From assembly GCA_030549775.1 (NCBI GenBank), contig CM060180.1, positions 87,061,172 through 87,125,171 of the forward strand: DNA of 64,000 nucleotides. The letters run 5' to 3'. A program made the translations under genes and the position numbers. Within the stretch, counting starts at the first letter, position 1. Each line of letters begins with the position of its first letter. Positions 46,786 to 59,080 of the stretch are shown here, in pieces. Source of the DNA: Tamarix chinensis (lineage: Eukaryota; Streptophyta; Magnoliopsida; Caryophyllales; Tamaricaceae). A model generated the notes under the pieces. It was given only the letters and a program-made list of their open reading frames with translations, did no database searches and was not told where the DNA came from.

Positions 46786-46990
46786 AGGGATGATAATAAA
46801 TTGTCCCATTAAATTTAGATCCAAATTTATTTATATTATTTAGATTTAGATCCAATTTAGATTCATTAGGTCTTAAAAGTTTAGACTTAGATTTAGATCT
46901 TTTAAGTCTAGCGGATAAGCGAATCTTAAATGAGTCCTTTAAAATACAAATATATTTATATAAATACAAATACATTTATATTTTATATAA
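46786..46990. mobile_element. Possible truncated hAT MITE end
   Basis: CTAGGGATGATAATAAATTG at 46786 resembles a hAT terminus (TAGGGATGGCAAT). It is followed by repeated TTTAGAT words (46820-46905), as in subterminal repeats. I found no matching right terminus or target duplication, and AT-rich sequence continues to 47300. Confidence 0.3.
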
Positions 46991-47478
46991 TTTAATATGT
47001 ATTTTTCATTAAAAAAATTATCCAAGTAAAAATAAATAAATATTTTAAAATTATTACATTAATTTTCTAAATGATGTTTTAATACTTTTAAAATATAATA
47101 TTATATATATTGTTTATAAAATAAATATATAAAATTAAAATTAAAAAAATAAATAAGGAGATTAAATAAAATTACGATATTGTTAACAAATGCAACATGA
47201 ATATGTATTTATATATGTACATACACACAAAGATATATATACACACACATTAAAATTTATAAGCTCAGAATGCTAAAAATAGGACGAATTTAACGAATCT
47301 GAGGCGCATATTGCTGGGTATAATTTTTTCTAACTTCAAATTTTCATTTTTTTTTAATGTTGAGTGTCGCATTTAAATACCACTTCTTTTTTTTTTTTGA
47401 AAAAAATAAGAAGTGTGAAACAAAAACACTACGATTAGGTTTAACTTTCCGGCCAACTTGCTCGCCGACGGTGTCTGG

Positions 47479-48560
47479 TATGGCCAAGAAGTTCGCGACG
47501 CGTAGAAAGGTCGTGGGGAGTAATTCGAAGGCTATAGCACAACATAGCCGAGGTGTTGCGAGTTCTCTGATGGATTCTCAAGCTGCCTCCGATACTCGAT
47601 TAAAGTAGCCTGAGCCCCCTTTAGTGCCTCCGACTCCTCAGGGTTATCTGACTGTTCAGGGTACTCCGGGTGCTTAGGCTAATCCAAGTTTTGGTGCTGT
47701 TAATTCTGATGTTAATACGGGCAAGACTAATCGAAGTTGGATGGAACTGCTGTAGATATATTGGCGACCAGAAATAGGTTGATCGTTGAAGTTCATACCG
47801 CCGATCCTCGTTGATGGTGCCTCTCAGGCTCTATTGCAGGCTACTGAGCTTCAAAAGGCGGATAGATGGAGTAAGACGCTTATTGGTTCGGTGGATGGGC
47901 AACCGGTTACTCATTCTCGGATGCTTAGATTCGCGAAGGACCAATGGCGCTTTCTCACTACTCCACCTGAGGCATTTGGTCGTGATTTTGGCTACTTCCT
48001 TTTTCGTTTCCAGAGTGAAGCTGATTTATGCCTGGTTATGGAGAAGTAACTATATTGGAGTTTTGGAATTTTTCCGATGATGCTTCATAGGTAGAGGCCA
48101 GAGGTTAATGATTCTCCCTCAGATTGGCATGTCATGTCGTTGTGTATTACTCTGCATGGACTGCCCCTCCATTTCTGGCCTGAAGATTCTCTTAGTCGCA
48201 TTGGTACCCTTTTGGGGTGGCTAATTTGTGCAGATTACATTATAGCATTACGGGGACGAGTGTCTTATCCATGCCTGCTTGTGGAGGTTAACACTAGTAG
48301 GCCATTGGATGAGGAGATTGAGATATTGAAACCGAATGGCAAGGTATGGAACCAGAATGTGGATTTTTAATGGAAACCGAAATTCTGCACCTAGTGCCGA
48401 GTGATTAGGCATGATAAGACTCGGTGTATGGCAGGAGCACCTCAAGGCGATGGTCATTTGCTTGCAAAGTTTAGGTTCCCAAGAGACTTGTGCCCGAAGC
48501 CAACTATGATGGTTTCAGAGGGCGTGGTTGCTCGTAGCCAGCTACCTTAGATTCAACCTA
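47479..48560 (+). pseudogene. LINE ORF1 (DUF4283 and zinc knuckle), broken
   Basis: ORF1 proteins of plant L1-type LINEs bind the element RNA. The frame beginning ATG 47479 (MAKKFATRRKVVGSNSKA) continues, with stops, through 47786-48049 (LIGSVDGQPVTHSRMLRFAK, then FGRDFGYFLFRFQSEADLCL) and 48134-48370 (MSLCITLHGLPLHFWPEDSL, then LVEVNTSRPLDEEI). All three lie in one frame, matching the DUF4283 domain. At about 48382-48430 a CCHC knuckle reads C-R-V-I-x-H-D-K-T-R-C, with a stop just after its first Cys. Coding quality is higher than in ORF2, and GC is well above the neighbourhood. Confidence 0.8.
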
Positions 48561-48780
48561 ATCCCCAATTTACCCCATAGTAGCAACAAGGAGCAATATC
48601 GCCTACAGTGGTTCCTGGAGTACAGGACAAAGGTAAAGGGTATGAGAACATCACCCGGGGCGATTAGCTCTCCACTTGCACCTCATAAAGCAATTCAGTT
48701 TGACCTAGGGCTTTCGGTTACATTGTTGGCGGGGGATGTAGATACAGGTGGAAGCCCATAGACACCGAAACTTCCCTATG

Positions 48781-51470
48781 ATAATTGCAACATGGAATGT
48801 TAAAGGGTTAAATCAAACCCTCAATCACAAAGGAGGCGACCGGCCTTTTGTATAAATATAGAGTTGAATTGTTAAGGCTTTGTGGAAACTCAAGGGAAAA
48901 AAATCTAATGCTAATTGGGTGCTCTAAAGATTGAGATTGGGTTGACACCCAATCACCCCAATCCATAACTTTCACCATTATGTTAATGGATATATTTAGG
49001 TGCTCTGGAATAGTAATAAGTATGGTCTTATTACGATCTCGGGACATGCCCAGGGGCTTTGTTGGTTGGTTTATGCCATGAATGTAGGAGTATAGATGAG
49101 ATTACACTGGAACTAGTTATAGAGCCTATCGAATGTCACCACTAACCCTTGGATAGCTATGGATGACGAATGTAATAGCTTTAATGGAAGAGAAAATGGA
49201 AGGATCTCTTGATTCACAAGACATGGAGGAGTTTACTTCCTGTCTATAGCAATGTGGGTTGGTTAACGTATCTTATTTTTGAAATGTGCTTACATGGTGT
49301 AATCATCAAGCTCTTGGTGATAGAATTTATAGCAAACTATGGAAAATTATGGGCAATGGATTATGGTTTGATTTGGTCACTTGGTCATAAACATAACCCT
49401 TCTTTGGACCATAACCTTTTAGTCCTACAATATGTGAGCAACATTAAGCTCATGGAAATAACACATTCAAGTTTGCTAATTTTTGGATTTATGGGAGGAT
49501 TTTTTAAACTATGGAATAGGATGTATGGCAACAACACATTGAAAGCAACCCTACCTATAGGATAGTATCAAATATAAAGATGATGAAAGCCAAACTAAAG
49601 CTTTATAATAACATTAACTCCTATATGTTAATTTAAATGGATTTAACTTGGAACAATGGGAAAGTATCATATTACAATTACTATATAATCCCTTAGATGA
49701 AAAGCTAACTAAGAGGGGAGCGACATGCTATTTAGGAATAACATAGGAGGGCTCCTGAGGAGGAAAAAAAAGTTTATGAACATAAAGCTCATATTTTGTG
49801 TATTAAGCTTGGGATAAAAATACTAAGTTTTTTCCCTTAAGTGAATGTTCAAACTCAACTAAGTAAAAATAAAATTAATAAGTTAATTAATAGTTGCTAA
49901 TGATTAAGTTTTGACAAAACCAAAGGACATTATTTCTGAGCTAACTGTATTTTATTAAAATCTCATTAGTTAATGCTCACATCAAATGAAGGGCATTGAT
50001 TTAGAAGTTTGTCAAATATGCCCTATGCTATGTAGAGATAGTGAGGGACCAATTGCATCTTATCCCTGTTCATAAGGCAATCTTTCAAATGAGGGATTCT
50101 AAGTCCCCAAGAATTAATGACTATATACCTAGCTTCTATAAGAAATCATGCCTTGTTATTGGTGATGAAGTCGTGGTTATTGGATTTTTTTTTATTTACA
50201 AATGAGGTATCTACTTACAAAATTTAATCACACTATAATTAATCTGGTCCCAAAGATGTAGGGATCTTATAGAGTTGATGACATTTTCCTAATAACATGT
50301 TGTAATGTGATTTATAAGATTTTCTCCAAAGTCATTGCATAACAAATCTAGAGTGTTCTACATTAGGTGATCGATGAGACATAGGTAGCTTTTTTAAAGG
50401 GAACGGAATTGTATAATAAGATATTCATAGCTTCAAATGGAATTAAACACTATGGTAGTCAACATATGAGCTCATGACTAATGCTCAAATTTGACATCTA
50501 AGAAGCTTATGATTAAATATAATAGAGTTTTGTTTAGTAGGTAATGTTAGCTTTGCAATTTCATTGATAATTTGTTGACATGGTGATTTAGTGCATTTCT
50601 ATGGTTAAGATTGCTATCAATGTTAATGGGTCCCTCACTCATCCCTTCTCGAGCAGAAGGGGACTTATGCAAGGCAACCCTATATTCCTTTACATTTTTT
50701 TTTATGTGCATGGAATATCTTCACTAAGCTATGAAAAGCTTATGGTTTCATTTTGGCTTCAAAGTCCCCCTAGATGTACACCACTAAGGATTATTGATAT
50801 CCACTTTACTGATGTTCTATTACTTTTCTATAGAGGGGATGTTGAATCAACTAGACTTCTTTGGTGCATTCTACAAGAATTATTTGATTTTTTAGGTCTA
50901 CATAATAAATTACTTAAGAGTACTATGTATTGTTGTGGGGTTTCAACTAGAGTTAAGTAAGAGTTGTTAGAGATATTCTCATGCTTAGAAGGTGATTTTC
51001 CTTTTATATATATTGGCATTCCTTTAGATACTACTTATCTTGGTGTGTGTCATTGTAAAAGTTTGATAGATAAGCTTCTTAGCAAGATTACCAATTATAT
51101 TTGTAAATATTTAAGTTATGTAGATCAAGCATAACTTATTTAAACTATATTGGTAGGGAGTATTAGGTTTTGGTCTAAAATCAAGCCATTTCCTACTTCA
51201 ATTATTGACCAAATAGAGAAAATTTGTAGATTCTTCTTTTAGACTAACTAGGTTAAAGGATCCCCAAATCCCTTGTTGGTATATGGCCTATTTACCTAAG
51301 AGGGAAGGTGTGTTGAATTTCAAGTTTCTAAAGTTGTGGAACGTTGCTACTATGGGTAAGTGGTTGTGGATCAAGTGGGTACATGGTGTGTATATGAAAC
51401 TAATGTTGAAGATAATAGAGAATTAGTCTTTCACAAATACTGATCTTTTGTCTTGTTCCTTGGAGTAGAA
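48781..51470 (+). pseudogene. LINE ORF2 (endonuclease and reverse transcriptase), broken
   Basis: ORF2 nicks target DNA and primes reverse transcription there. It opens with IIATWNVKGLNQTLN (48781), the endonuclease N-terminus. Around 49220-49570 it reads GDRIYSKL, then IMGNGLWFDL, matching the linker after the endonuclease. The reverse transcriptase has NVNGSLTHPFSSRRGLMQGN (about 50620-50680) and HFTDVLLLFYRGD (about 50800-50835), where the FADD catalytic box is mutated to FTDV, then YIGIPLDT (about 51010). The end reads KLWNVATMGKWLWIKWVHG (about 51330-51390). Many stops and frame changes are present. Homology stops near 51470 without a clear poly(A) tail. Confidence 0.8.
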
Positions 51471-51479
51471 TCAATGCTC

Positions 51480-52080
51480 AAATGTTTTCGTGTAGTCAAA
51501 AATATTGCAACTTGGGATTGAATCTACAACAAGGCCACTCACTTTTAAAGAGAAATGACTACGTTTTTTTTTCTCAAGAATAAACTCAAACTCTCAAGAT
51601 AATATCACTTGAAGAGGAGGAAGAATTCAAAAATTATGAATTTTTTAGTTCATTTGATCCCTTAATGATGAACAAGTCAACATTACATGTATACAAACAC
51701 ACACACACACACACACACACGAGGCCTTAGTTTTTCATTACTTACCAAGCCCAACCCAACTGATCTAGCTACTTACAAAAAGAGATAAACTAATGCACTA
51801 CACACCATATTATACATATAATGATCTACAGTTACAAGTTACAAGACATTACTTCGTGTGTTGTAGCTTTGTCTTTTATTCAACTTTACAATCCTTGTCT
51901 TAGTTTTTTTCTTATACACTAGTTGTCTTTGTAAAATTAGTATTCTTGCAAACATATATAATACCAGCAATATTCACTGAATAAAACATTACCATTGGTA
52001 GAGTTATCATGAAGGTGTTCAAGATTTTCAATAATAATTGGTATCATCTTCAAATATGCTAAATCTTGACCTCTAATAGT
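51480..52080 (-). repeat. Probable 3' LTR region of the - strand gypsy element
   Basis: Lies directly downstream (leftward) of the integrase C-terminus. It contains ACTCACTTTTAAAGAGAAATGAC and TCAAGAATAAACTCAAACTC, of LTR character, and a CA repeat. Ends were not determined. Confidence 0.4.
51697..51720. repeat. (CA)n microsatellite
   Basis: About 12 CA units. Confidence 0.95.
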
Positions 52081-53000
52081 TTAAGAATGAGATGGAGATG
52101 CTCCTACATCATTTCCCCCTTGTAAAGGAGAATTTTTCCTCAAATCATCATCACTATAATAAGGAGATAATTCACTAACATTGAAAGTCCTAGAAAATCC
52201 CCCATAGGATTTAGATAATTCCAATTTATAAGCATTATTTATAAATTTTCTTAATATTTTAAATGGTCCATATGCTCTTGTCATAATTTTATTTTTATTA
52301 AATTTGGAAATATTTTTTTAAGTGTAACAAAACCAAATATCCTAGTGAAAACACTTGTGTAATTCAATTCTTGTTCGCTTGAGTTTGGTATTTAGCATTA
52401 GATTTCTCAATGTTGTTTTTAATTTTCTCATGAAGCTTCTTAAGGGTTTCAACTCTTGTTTTAGCATTAAAATTCTTAATATCACCTTTGTTTAATGACA
52501 ACATATCAATAGGAAAGTAAGGATTAACTCCATAGACAACTTTAAATAGACTTGAATGAGTTGAAGTAGAAGAGTTCCTATTATATGCAAATTTAGCATG
52601 TGTAATTTTTATATTCCAATGTTTTGTACTTTTGTTAACTAATCCTTGTATTAAAGTTTTCAAGGTCCTATTTTCCACTTCATTTTAACCATCCATTTGG
52701 GGATGATGGAATGTACTAAATAGCAACTTAGTATCTAACATATGCTAACATGTCTTCCGAAAGTACCTCAAAAATTTTACATCTCTATCTGACACTATAC
52801 TTTTAGAAATACCATGCAACCTTACTACTTCATTGAAATATAAATCTACCACATGATAGAGTGATTTGAATGTCTTCTTGGAGAAAAATTCAAAGTTAAT
52901 ATTTTTGTTGAATTCTTTCTTGAATATTGATTGAAGGTTCATACCATCCTTTAAATCTTTCTTGAATCTTGCTTTAATATTGTCCTTATGTTTCCTCATC
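52081..53000 (-). pseudogene. Ty3-gypsy integrase, core to C-terminal domain (broken)
   Basis: Integrase inserts retroelement cDNA into the genome. On the - strand: 52999-52745 reads [20 protein letters not shown] then [11 protein letters not shown] (the second catalytic Asp region); about 52740-52680 reads LFSTFHHPQMDG, stop, NEVENRTL (catalytic Glu); 52678-52364 continues HAKFAYNRN and FKVVYGVNP; and 52284-52081 has the C-terminal GPF-type domain (AYGPFKILRKFINNAYKLEL) and FNVSELSPYY. The LSP(Y/F) tail followed by a short GGND peptide favours a Reina/CRM-like lineage (inference). Stops and frameshifts inactivate it. No reverse transcriptase precedes it; sequence above 53000 is LTR-like. Confidence 0.85.
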
Positions 53001-53239
53001 TACAAACCACCGAGCCAAATTATTTCTTCTATCCATTCAAATCTTCAATATCCTAAGAAGATTCACACCATTTTTGGTATTAAAGCCACGTTGGTTGTCT
53101 CCATCACTCAAATCACCAACTTACCTTTAAGTTTTCTTATTTTATTCATCCATGTGATGCATGCAATGTGGAGAATCCCCAACCTTATTATCCTATCTTC
53201 ATACTTCTCTTTAAATCTTCAACCCCCTCAAGTTTGAAG

Positions 53240-54658
53240 AAATTTGACCTCCTTGTGATCCTTCCTTCCAACTATAATAAAATTAGACATCTAAAATGGA
53301 ATATTCAAGAGATATTTGGTGTTTTAAAAGCACAATACTTGAGAAAGCGCTATACCTAAGAAAGTACAATACACACCATTATGATTAAAGAAAATATTAA
53401 GGAAGTGGAAGGGTGAAATAAGGGAGAACAACCAAAACAAACTAAATAAGCTATTCAGCAAAAAATTGTGTATCTAAAGAGGAGGATCAACAAATTTGTG
53501 CCAAACCAAGGGGGTAACAGCAATGGTAAAAGATTCCATTGCTATGGGAGGTGCACTAGTGATATTAGTGAAAAGAAGGGGAATGGTTTTTGGTTTTGGG
53601 GGCTAAGTGGTGATGGTGTGGTGCGGTTGTTGTTTTTGAAGGCTATCGAAAGTGGAGGGGTATATTGGTGGGGGATGTGGTGCGATGAAGGCTACCAAAA
53701 GTGGAGGGGTATATTGGTGGAAGCTACTAAAGATGAAGGGTTGCACTGATAGAAGCTTTTGAAGATGGAAGGGGGCACTAGTGGTAGTTGTTGCAACAAA
53801 GGAATAAAAGAAAAGAAAAGAGGGAGGTTACAGTGAAAGTTACTGAGGGTGGAGCATGGGCTGAAGTTGATGTGGCCACAACCAAGGAAAGGAAAAGGAA
53901 GGAGGCTAGCTATGGCGTGTTTGGCTAAAATTTAAGATAAGGCACTAATGGAAATATCTATTGGTTGGGGATTAGGAATGACAAATATGACTAAATGAGG
54001 TTGGGTACTTTTGGTTGGGATCATCGGTGGTTAATTTTATGGTTGTTTTTTGTGATGGCAAGGGGGAATGAAGGATAACAAGCTACCCTTGGTGGTGAAA
54101 TTTCTACAAAAAAATTAAGGGAGGAGAAAGGTGGTTGGGAGCATTTATTATGGTGATGTATATATAGCTAAGAAAAGAGTAGGGTGGTAATTAGCCAAAA
54201 ATTAAACCCCAACCCTTGGTCATAGGGGCTGGGAGTTGATAGGTTGATGGGGTAGGGAGTGTCTTGGTAGGTGATATGGAGGTGACGGGTGCATGGTAGG
54301 CATTGTCTAAGGATAATGTTTCATGTATGAAGAAGGGGGAAAAAGGAAGAGGAAATAGAGGAAGTCGACCAAAGGAAGAAAAGAAAAAGAAGAGAAAATG
54401 GAAAAGAAGGAAAAAAAAGGAGAAATGATAGGGTTGGTTTTTAATTAGGATAAGATTAATATAATTTAGGTTAAGTTATTAAGATAGTTTAATTATCGAT
54501 AAATTAGGATTAGGTTAGAATTCTATGTTAGAGAATTAGTGTAAGATGAAAATATTAATTTTTCAATATTAGGATTAGGTAACAAAGTAAATTACTCAAG
54601 ATTATGTTAACAAAGTAAATTACTCAAGATTACGTTTAGCGAAAATTTGAGTGTTACA
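53240..54658 (-). mobile_element. - strand LTR beginning at 54658
   Basis: At 54651-54658, GTGTTACA reads TGTAACACTCAAATTTTCG on the - strand, a standard plant gypsy LTR opening. Leftward the block is purine-rich on the + strand (53480-54430), the mirror of the pyrimidine tract in the LTR at 7976. It contains two short tandem repeats: AAAGTGGAGGGGTATATTGG at 53650 and 53699 (period 49) and AACAAAGTAAATTACTCAAG at 54581 and 54609 (period 28). The left end near 53000-53240 is not defined, and no TSD was found. The small + strand frames here are not genes. Confidence 0.55.
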
Positions 54659-54659
54659 T

Positions 54660-56230
54660 TTTATTTAATACTTTCCTTGATTTCTCTAGGGTTCAAGAAG
54701 TCTTAATGAAATAGTTTTTCTTGTTCTTAATCTTCTTTTCCTAATTTAGAGCTTAGGATTTTTGTAAGATCTTCTTACTACTTATAGGCATGTAGTTTGT
54801 GTTAAGTGTTAAAATTTAGCCATGTTTGGAATTTATGTGGAGTTTCGGTCTTAGGCCTTAATCATGTGGGCTTTTTTTAACCTTATAGGTCAATAAACCT
54901 TTTCTTTATTGAAAGCAAACTTAATTATGAATTTGAATTATTTTGTTAAGTTTGCATGTGTATCATGGGAAAAGAATAAATTATTTAATACTTAACTAAG
55001 TCAAAGAGTGCTAAGGATATCAATTTGATGGTGCATAAAGTTAAACATATTAGAGTAAGCTAGTGTTGGTGATGGAATTGGGTAAATTCCAACAAAAAAG
55101 AAAAATGTAGAGAAGTGGTAAAGAAGATGAGATGTGAACTTAATCTTGAAATACCTTCAAGATTAAGCACTTAAAGTAACCAACTAAGGTTTTAACTCTT
55201 ATCTTACATGGTTTAAGATTTTGAAAACACACAAGACTAACTCTTAGCCTTGAAGTGAAGTGTTGTGTTAGCAACAAGTTGGAGGTTCTTTTTAGTTGAA
55301 AAGGCCCTTCTTCCTTCACCTATCTTACCTCTATATTAAGTTCATTCAGTCCTTTAGTGAATTACATCACATATCTAACTCATAGTGGCCAAAATTTGTT
55401 ACATCCCCAACCATAGTTTACACTAATATAAGCTAACTAAGGTTGATAGTATCTACAACTAGCTATTGGTGATTGTTGAACCTTCCTAGCCTTCCATCAC
55501 ATGATGAGTTCTATGACAACCTATGAAAAGTGCTTATAAAATATAAATTACACTTTAAGAAAGTCTAACAACACTCTTTACCTATGCTTAACTAAGAAAG
55601 GAAAAAATTTAGTTGATTGAAAGATGATGGATGTAGTCTCCTCGATAGGTTGGAATTTGGCTAAAACTTTTGAGGTTGTTTTTACCTAAATTAAGCTTGA
55701 TTTGAAGGTTTTGATCTCCTGAAGATTATCTTCCCAAATTCCCTTAATTCTGCACATTAAATAGGGCTTTAAAGAGTAGACTTCTTGGCTAAAAGGATAG
55801 AGTTTAATGATGGAGAAAATCATGGCTTTGGTGAGCCATATTGAAGCCATAATGGAGTCGATCAAATGTGGCTTTGTGGATCCATAATGTAGCCACAATA
55901 AATCCCGCCACATGTGGGGGTCGAATACTTGCTTTGGTCGTGCATGACTTTTATATGACTCCTTAATAATCTTGCTATTCATTAACCTAAGTAAGAAGTG
56001 TTTTGAAGCCTATAACTTTGGAAAAATTAATAAGTACATTATCCTCATTTTTATTGGTTGAGGGGGATGATCCTATATTAGTTTACAAATCATATACCAA
56101 GCATAAGAAAAAGACCAAAAAGGATAAAATAAGACTCCAGATTCGAGTACTTTTATTTCATATGAGGATTACACAAACCATGAAGGGAAAAGTAAGTGTG
56201 CTCAAGAAACTAAGACTCAAGCTTCAAAGA
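54660..56230. other. Unassigned stretch
   Basis: AT-rich sequence without a supported gene. The frames 55686-55982 (-) and 56003-56239 (+) have no recognised motif. Near 55130-55165, CTTAATCTTGAAATACCTTCAAGATTAAG is an imperfect palindrome that could form a hairpin. Confidence 0.4.
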
Positions 56231-56231
56231 G

Positions 56232-58849
56232 TATGTTAAAATATTATATTTTTGTACATATTATTTACATATTGAGAACTTATATTTTTTAAGAATATGA
56301 TATTTTTAAAAACATTCAAAAATTATTTTGAAAGATCTTAAAGTTATTTCATGTATCAAAAATATTTCCAAGTATTTGTGAAAATAGTTATCTTGAATTG
56401 ATTTTATTTTAAGCAATTTTGCATATGATCTTATTTGGAAAAATCACTATATATTATATAGATATTATTTTTTATTTATTAATATTTCTTTGAAAATATT
56501 AAGATGTTTACTTTATAGGAAAATAAAGACAACAACCAATGTTTAGCTTCACAACTCAAGTTATTGTCTTTTGGTTTTTATAAAGGTACGTTGTGCTAAA
56601 AATAGGTTTTAAAATCCATCAATTGATTTTAAAACTCATTGATCAGTTTTCAAACCAATTGAGTGGTTTGATCTTTTGGTTTACTATCTAGAAAAATATT
56701 TTTTAGCCTTAGATTAAACACATTGATTGATTTGTCAAACAAGCTGACTAGCTTGTCAAACCATTTGACTGATGTGAGTATCGATCGATTAGTCTAGGTA
56801 TTTTTTGATATTTTTTTCTATTAGGATTTAATTGTTGGAGTAATTTTTTACACCCAATTTCTAGTGCCAAATTCTCTCATCTTTTAGTACTATAAATAAA
56901 GGGTTTTTATACTTTAATAAACATAAATCAAACTAGCATAACTCTTTTAAAATCATCATTTTCACATCTTATGAAGACTCAAGGAGAATTTTGATTTAAA
57001 CACTTTTAAATCCAAATCAAAAATCTGTAGTCCTCAATATGTTCTTCATATTTAGCTAGATTGCTAATATATTTGTGATTATTATTTATTTAAACTTGAT
57101 AGGCATGAATTATGTCAATCATATTGACTTTAACATGAAGATTTAATATGATTATATCATGATTTTTTTCATAATTTAGTCCTCTTGTTCTTGTTTACTT
57201 GTCTTAATCATATTTTGTAGGTATTTCAAGAATATGGGATCAAAAGGAGCTAAAACGCAATAGCTAGAACAAAACAAAAGCAAATGCGAGTGCTCAAAGT
57301 ATGAAAAGGAATAAAGAATTAAAAATACAAACATGATGCGGTATGAATTTTGAAAATATTTAACATTAAAGTTGTAGATATTTTTGTTATCTTTCCAACG
57401 CATCAAAAATCAGCTCAATCCAAAGTCAAAAGAAGAAGTTATGGCTAGAATACAAAACAAGTACAAAGATGAAAAATTGAAACGGATGTGTCGATGGGCA
57501 GTTACGTCTATATAAACATATTTTTCATTCATTTTGGAATAGGAACAGATAGGATAAAAAGACGGCCACTTGGAGAGCAAAAAAGAGAGATCTAGGGTTG
57601 GTTGTTTGGCATTGCCCAATCCAATCCCACATCCAATTCATTCACAATCTTCCATCTCTTGATCTCAATCTTCTATCTTGAATAAAGAGGTTATTGTATT
57701 TTTCCTTTGGATTTTTTTTTTATTTTTTCAATTGATGCAATTCTCTATGTTTAATATGTTGAGCTTAATGAAAGCCATGATTGGCTAATTGATGTATGCC
57801 AAGGTGAAGGAAAATCCCTTGATCCGGATGTGTTTAGAATATGAACCCTGCACAATCTAATTCCTTATTATATTTTTTGTGCTAATGATTTAATTGGAAT
57901 AATAGAGAAAATTGATCACTTTTCTATTATTATTTAGAGAAACCCAACGAGATTCAAGGGATGAGTTGGAGTGGGCTTCATTAGCATGACTAGAAATCAA
58001 ACCACAAAGTTGAGAGACATTGGTTGTCTTCTACAACTAAACAAAAGGGGAATATGATACATAGTAATGCGTTGCCTATTTTTGAATTCATAATAGAAAT
58101 AGATGAGTCTTAATAGACAATAGGGTGTAGTAGCTCAAGAGAGCATTACAATACATACTTTGGTTGGAATTCATGACAAAGTGTTTTCATTTGGGATTTG
58201 GGGTAAATATTCTATCACATTGGGGTTAAGGGGATTGACCAAAACCTTAGCATTTTCTCTAATTGAATTTCACTTGTTCTTATATTATAGTAGGATTTAG
58301 TTTGCACATTTTATTTTCATTTAGAGTTAGACATCATCTACCCCTATTGTTAGTCTAGACATAGGATATCTTTTCACTATCCCATTGTTCACTTCCTAGT
58401 CTCTGTGGGATCAACCTTGAATGCTACTTCAACACCGTGTACTTGTGGTTAGAACTCATCAAAACTTATCATATCAAACACAAGTGAAGAGTGGTGTGCT
58501 ATCTAGCATTCCTAATAGAGGTCAATGAATTTGTAGTTGCATAAACCTAGAGAGGATAACTAGTCAATGAGTAAATCATCTCCTAGAAGGTTATTAAGAT
58601 TGTAGGCTTATAAACCAAGAGAAGAGTGATCATCATCAAACATGCATTAAAAATAAAGTGGGATTTAAATATAAAAGGCAAGGCCTTTTGGTAGTAGATA
58701 TAGAGAAACTTTATAGAGTTTCTAGATCCACTATAAATTGCATGCTTAATGTTTATCATCCTTCTAATTTTTTCTCATAAAATTTTAATTGGTATTATTG
58801 TTAGAAAATATTTTATTTATTCCTTGTAGAGTATCCATACAGGCTTTCA
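56232..58849 (+). mobile_element. Ty1-copia-like 5' LTR, interrupted by a solo LTR
   Basis: The right edge is placed at TTTCA (58849), because a tRNA-iMet-type primer site follows. The left edge is a candidate TGTTAAAATATTAT at about 56232. Between them is AT-rich noncoding sequence with repeated ATTGATTG and TTGACT phrases (56610-56790). Removing the nested solo LTR and one TSD leaves about 1.3 kb, a normal copia LTR length. The left edge is uncertain. Confidence 0.5.
57160..58471 (+). mobile_element. Solo LTR (Athila/Tat-type gypsy) with perfect 5-bp TSD
   Basis: It begins TGATTTTTTTC (57160) and ends AAAACTTATCA (58471), giving TGAT..ATCA terminal inverted bases, flanked on both sides by TATCA (57155-57159 and 58472-58476). 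It is 1312 bp and noncoding. Inside are CTATATAAACAT (about 57508-57519) as TATA box, GAATAAAG (about 57678) as possible poly(A) signal, and near the 3' end TCTCTGTGGGATCAACCTTG followed by GTACTTGTGGTTAG, a motif common near the 3' end of Athila-type LTRs. No internal region is present. Confidence 0.85.
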
Positions 58850-58851
58850 AT

Positions 58852-58863
58852 TGGTATGAAATC
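58852..58863 (+). promoter_or_regulatory. Decayed primer binding site (initiator Met tRNA type)
   Basis: TGGTATGAAATC matches the usual copia primer site TGGTATCAGAGC at 9 of 12 positions, immediately after the presumed LTR end and 218 bp before the gag-like frame. Confidence 0.6.
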
Positions 58864-59080
58864 TTAGAGATTCATCAAATTGATCTAACAACCAAAAGCT
58901 TAAGATCCTCAACATATAGATAACTTCATAGTTAAAGACTTAACACCTTCATGACCTCCCTTGTTCTATGGAGAAAATTTTAGGCTTTGGAACACTATAA
59001 TTAGAAACTTCTTTAACACATAAAATCAATACTTATGGTACATCATTTAACATGGAGTAACAAAGATTAAAACCTCCACC

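Noticed and set aside
48248..49047. Open frames inside the LINE on both strands (48248-48457, 48528-48761, 48808-49047)
   Set aside because: Shadows of ORF1/ORF2; the endonuclease motif ATWNVKGLN is in a different frame.
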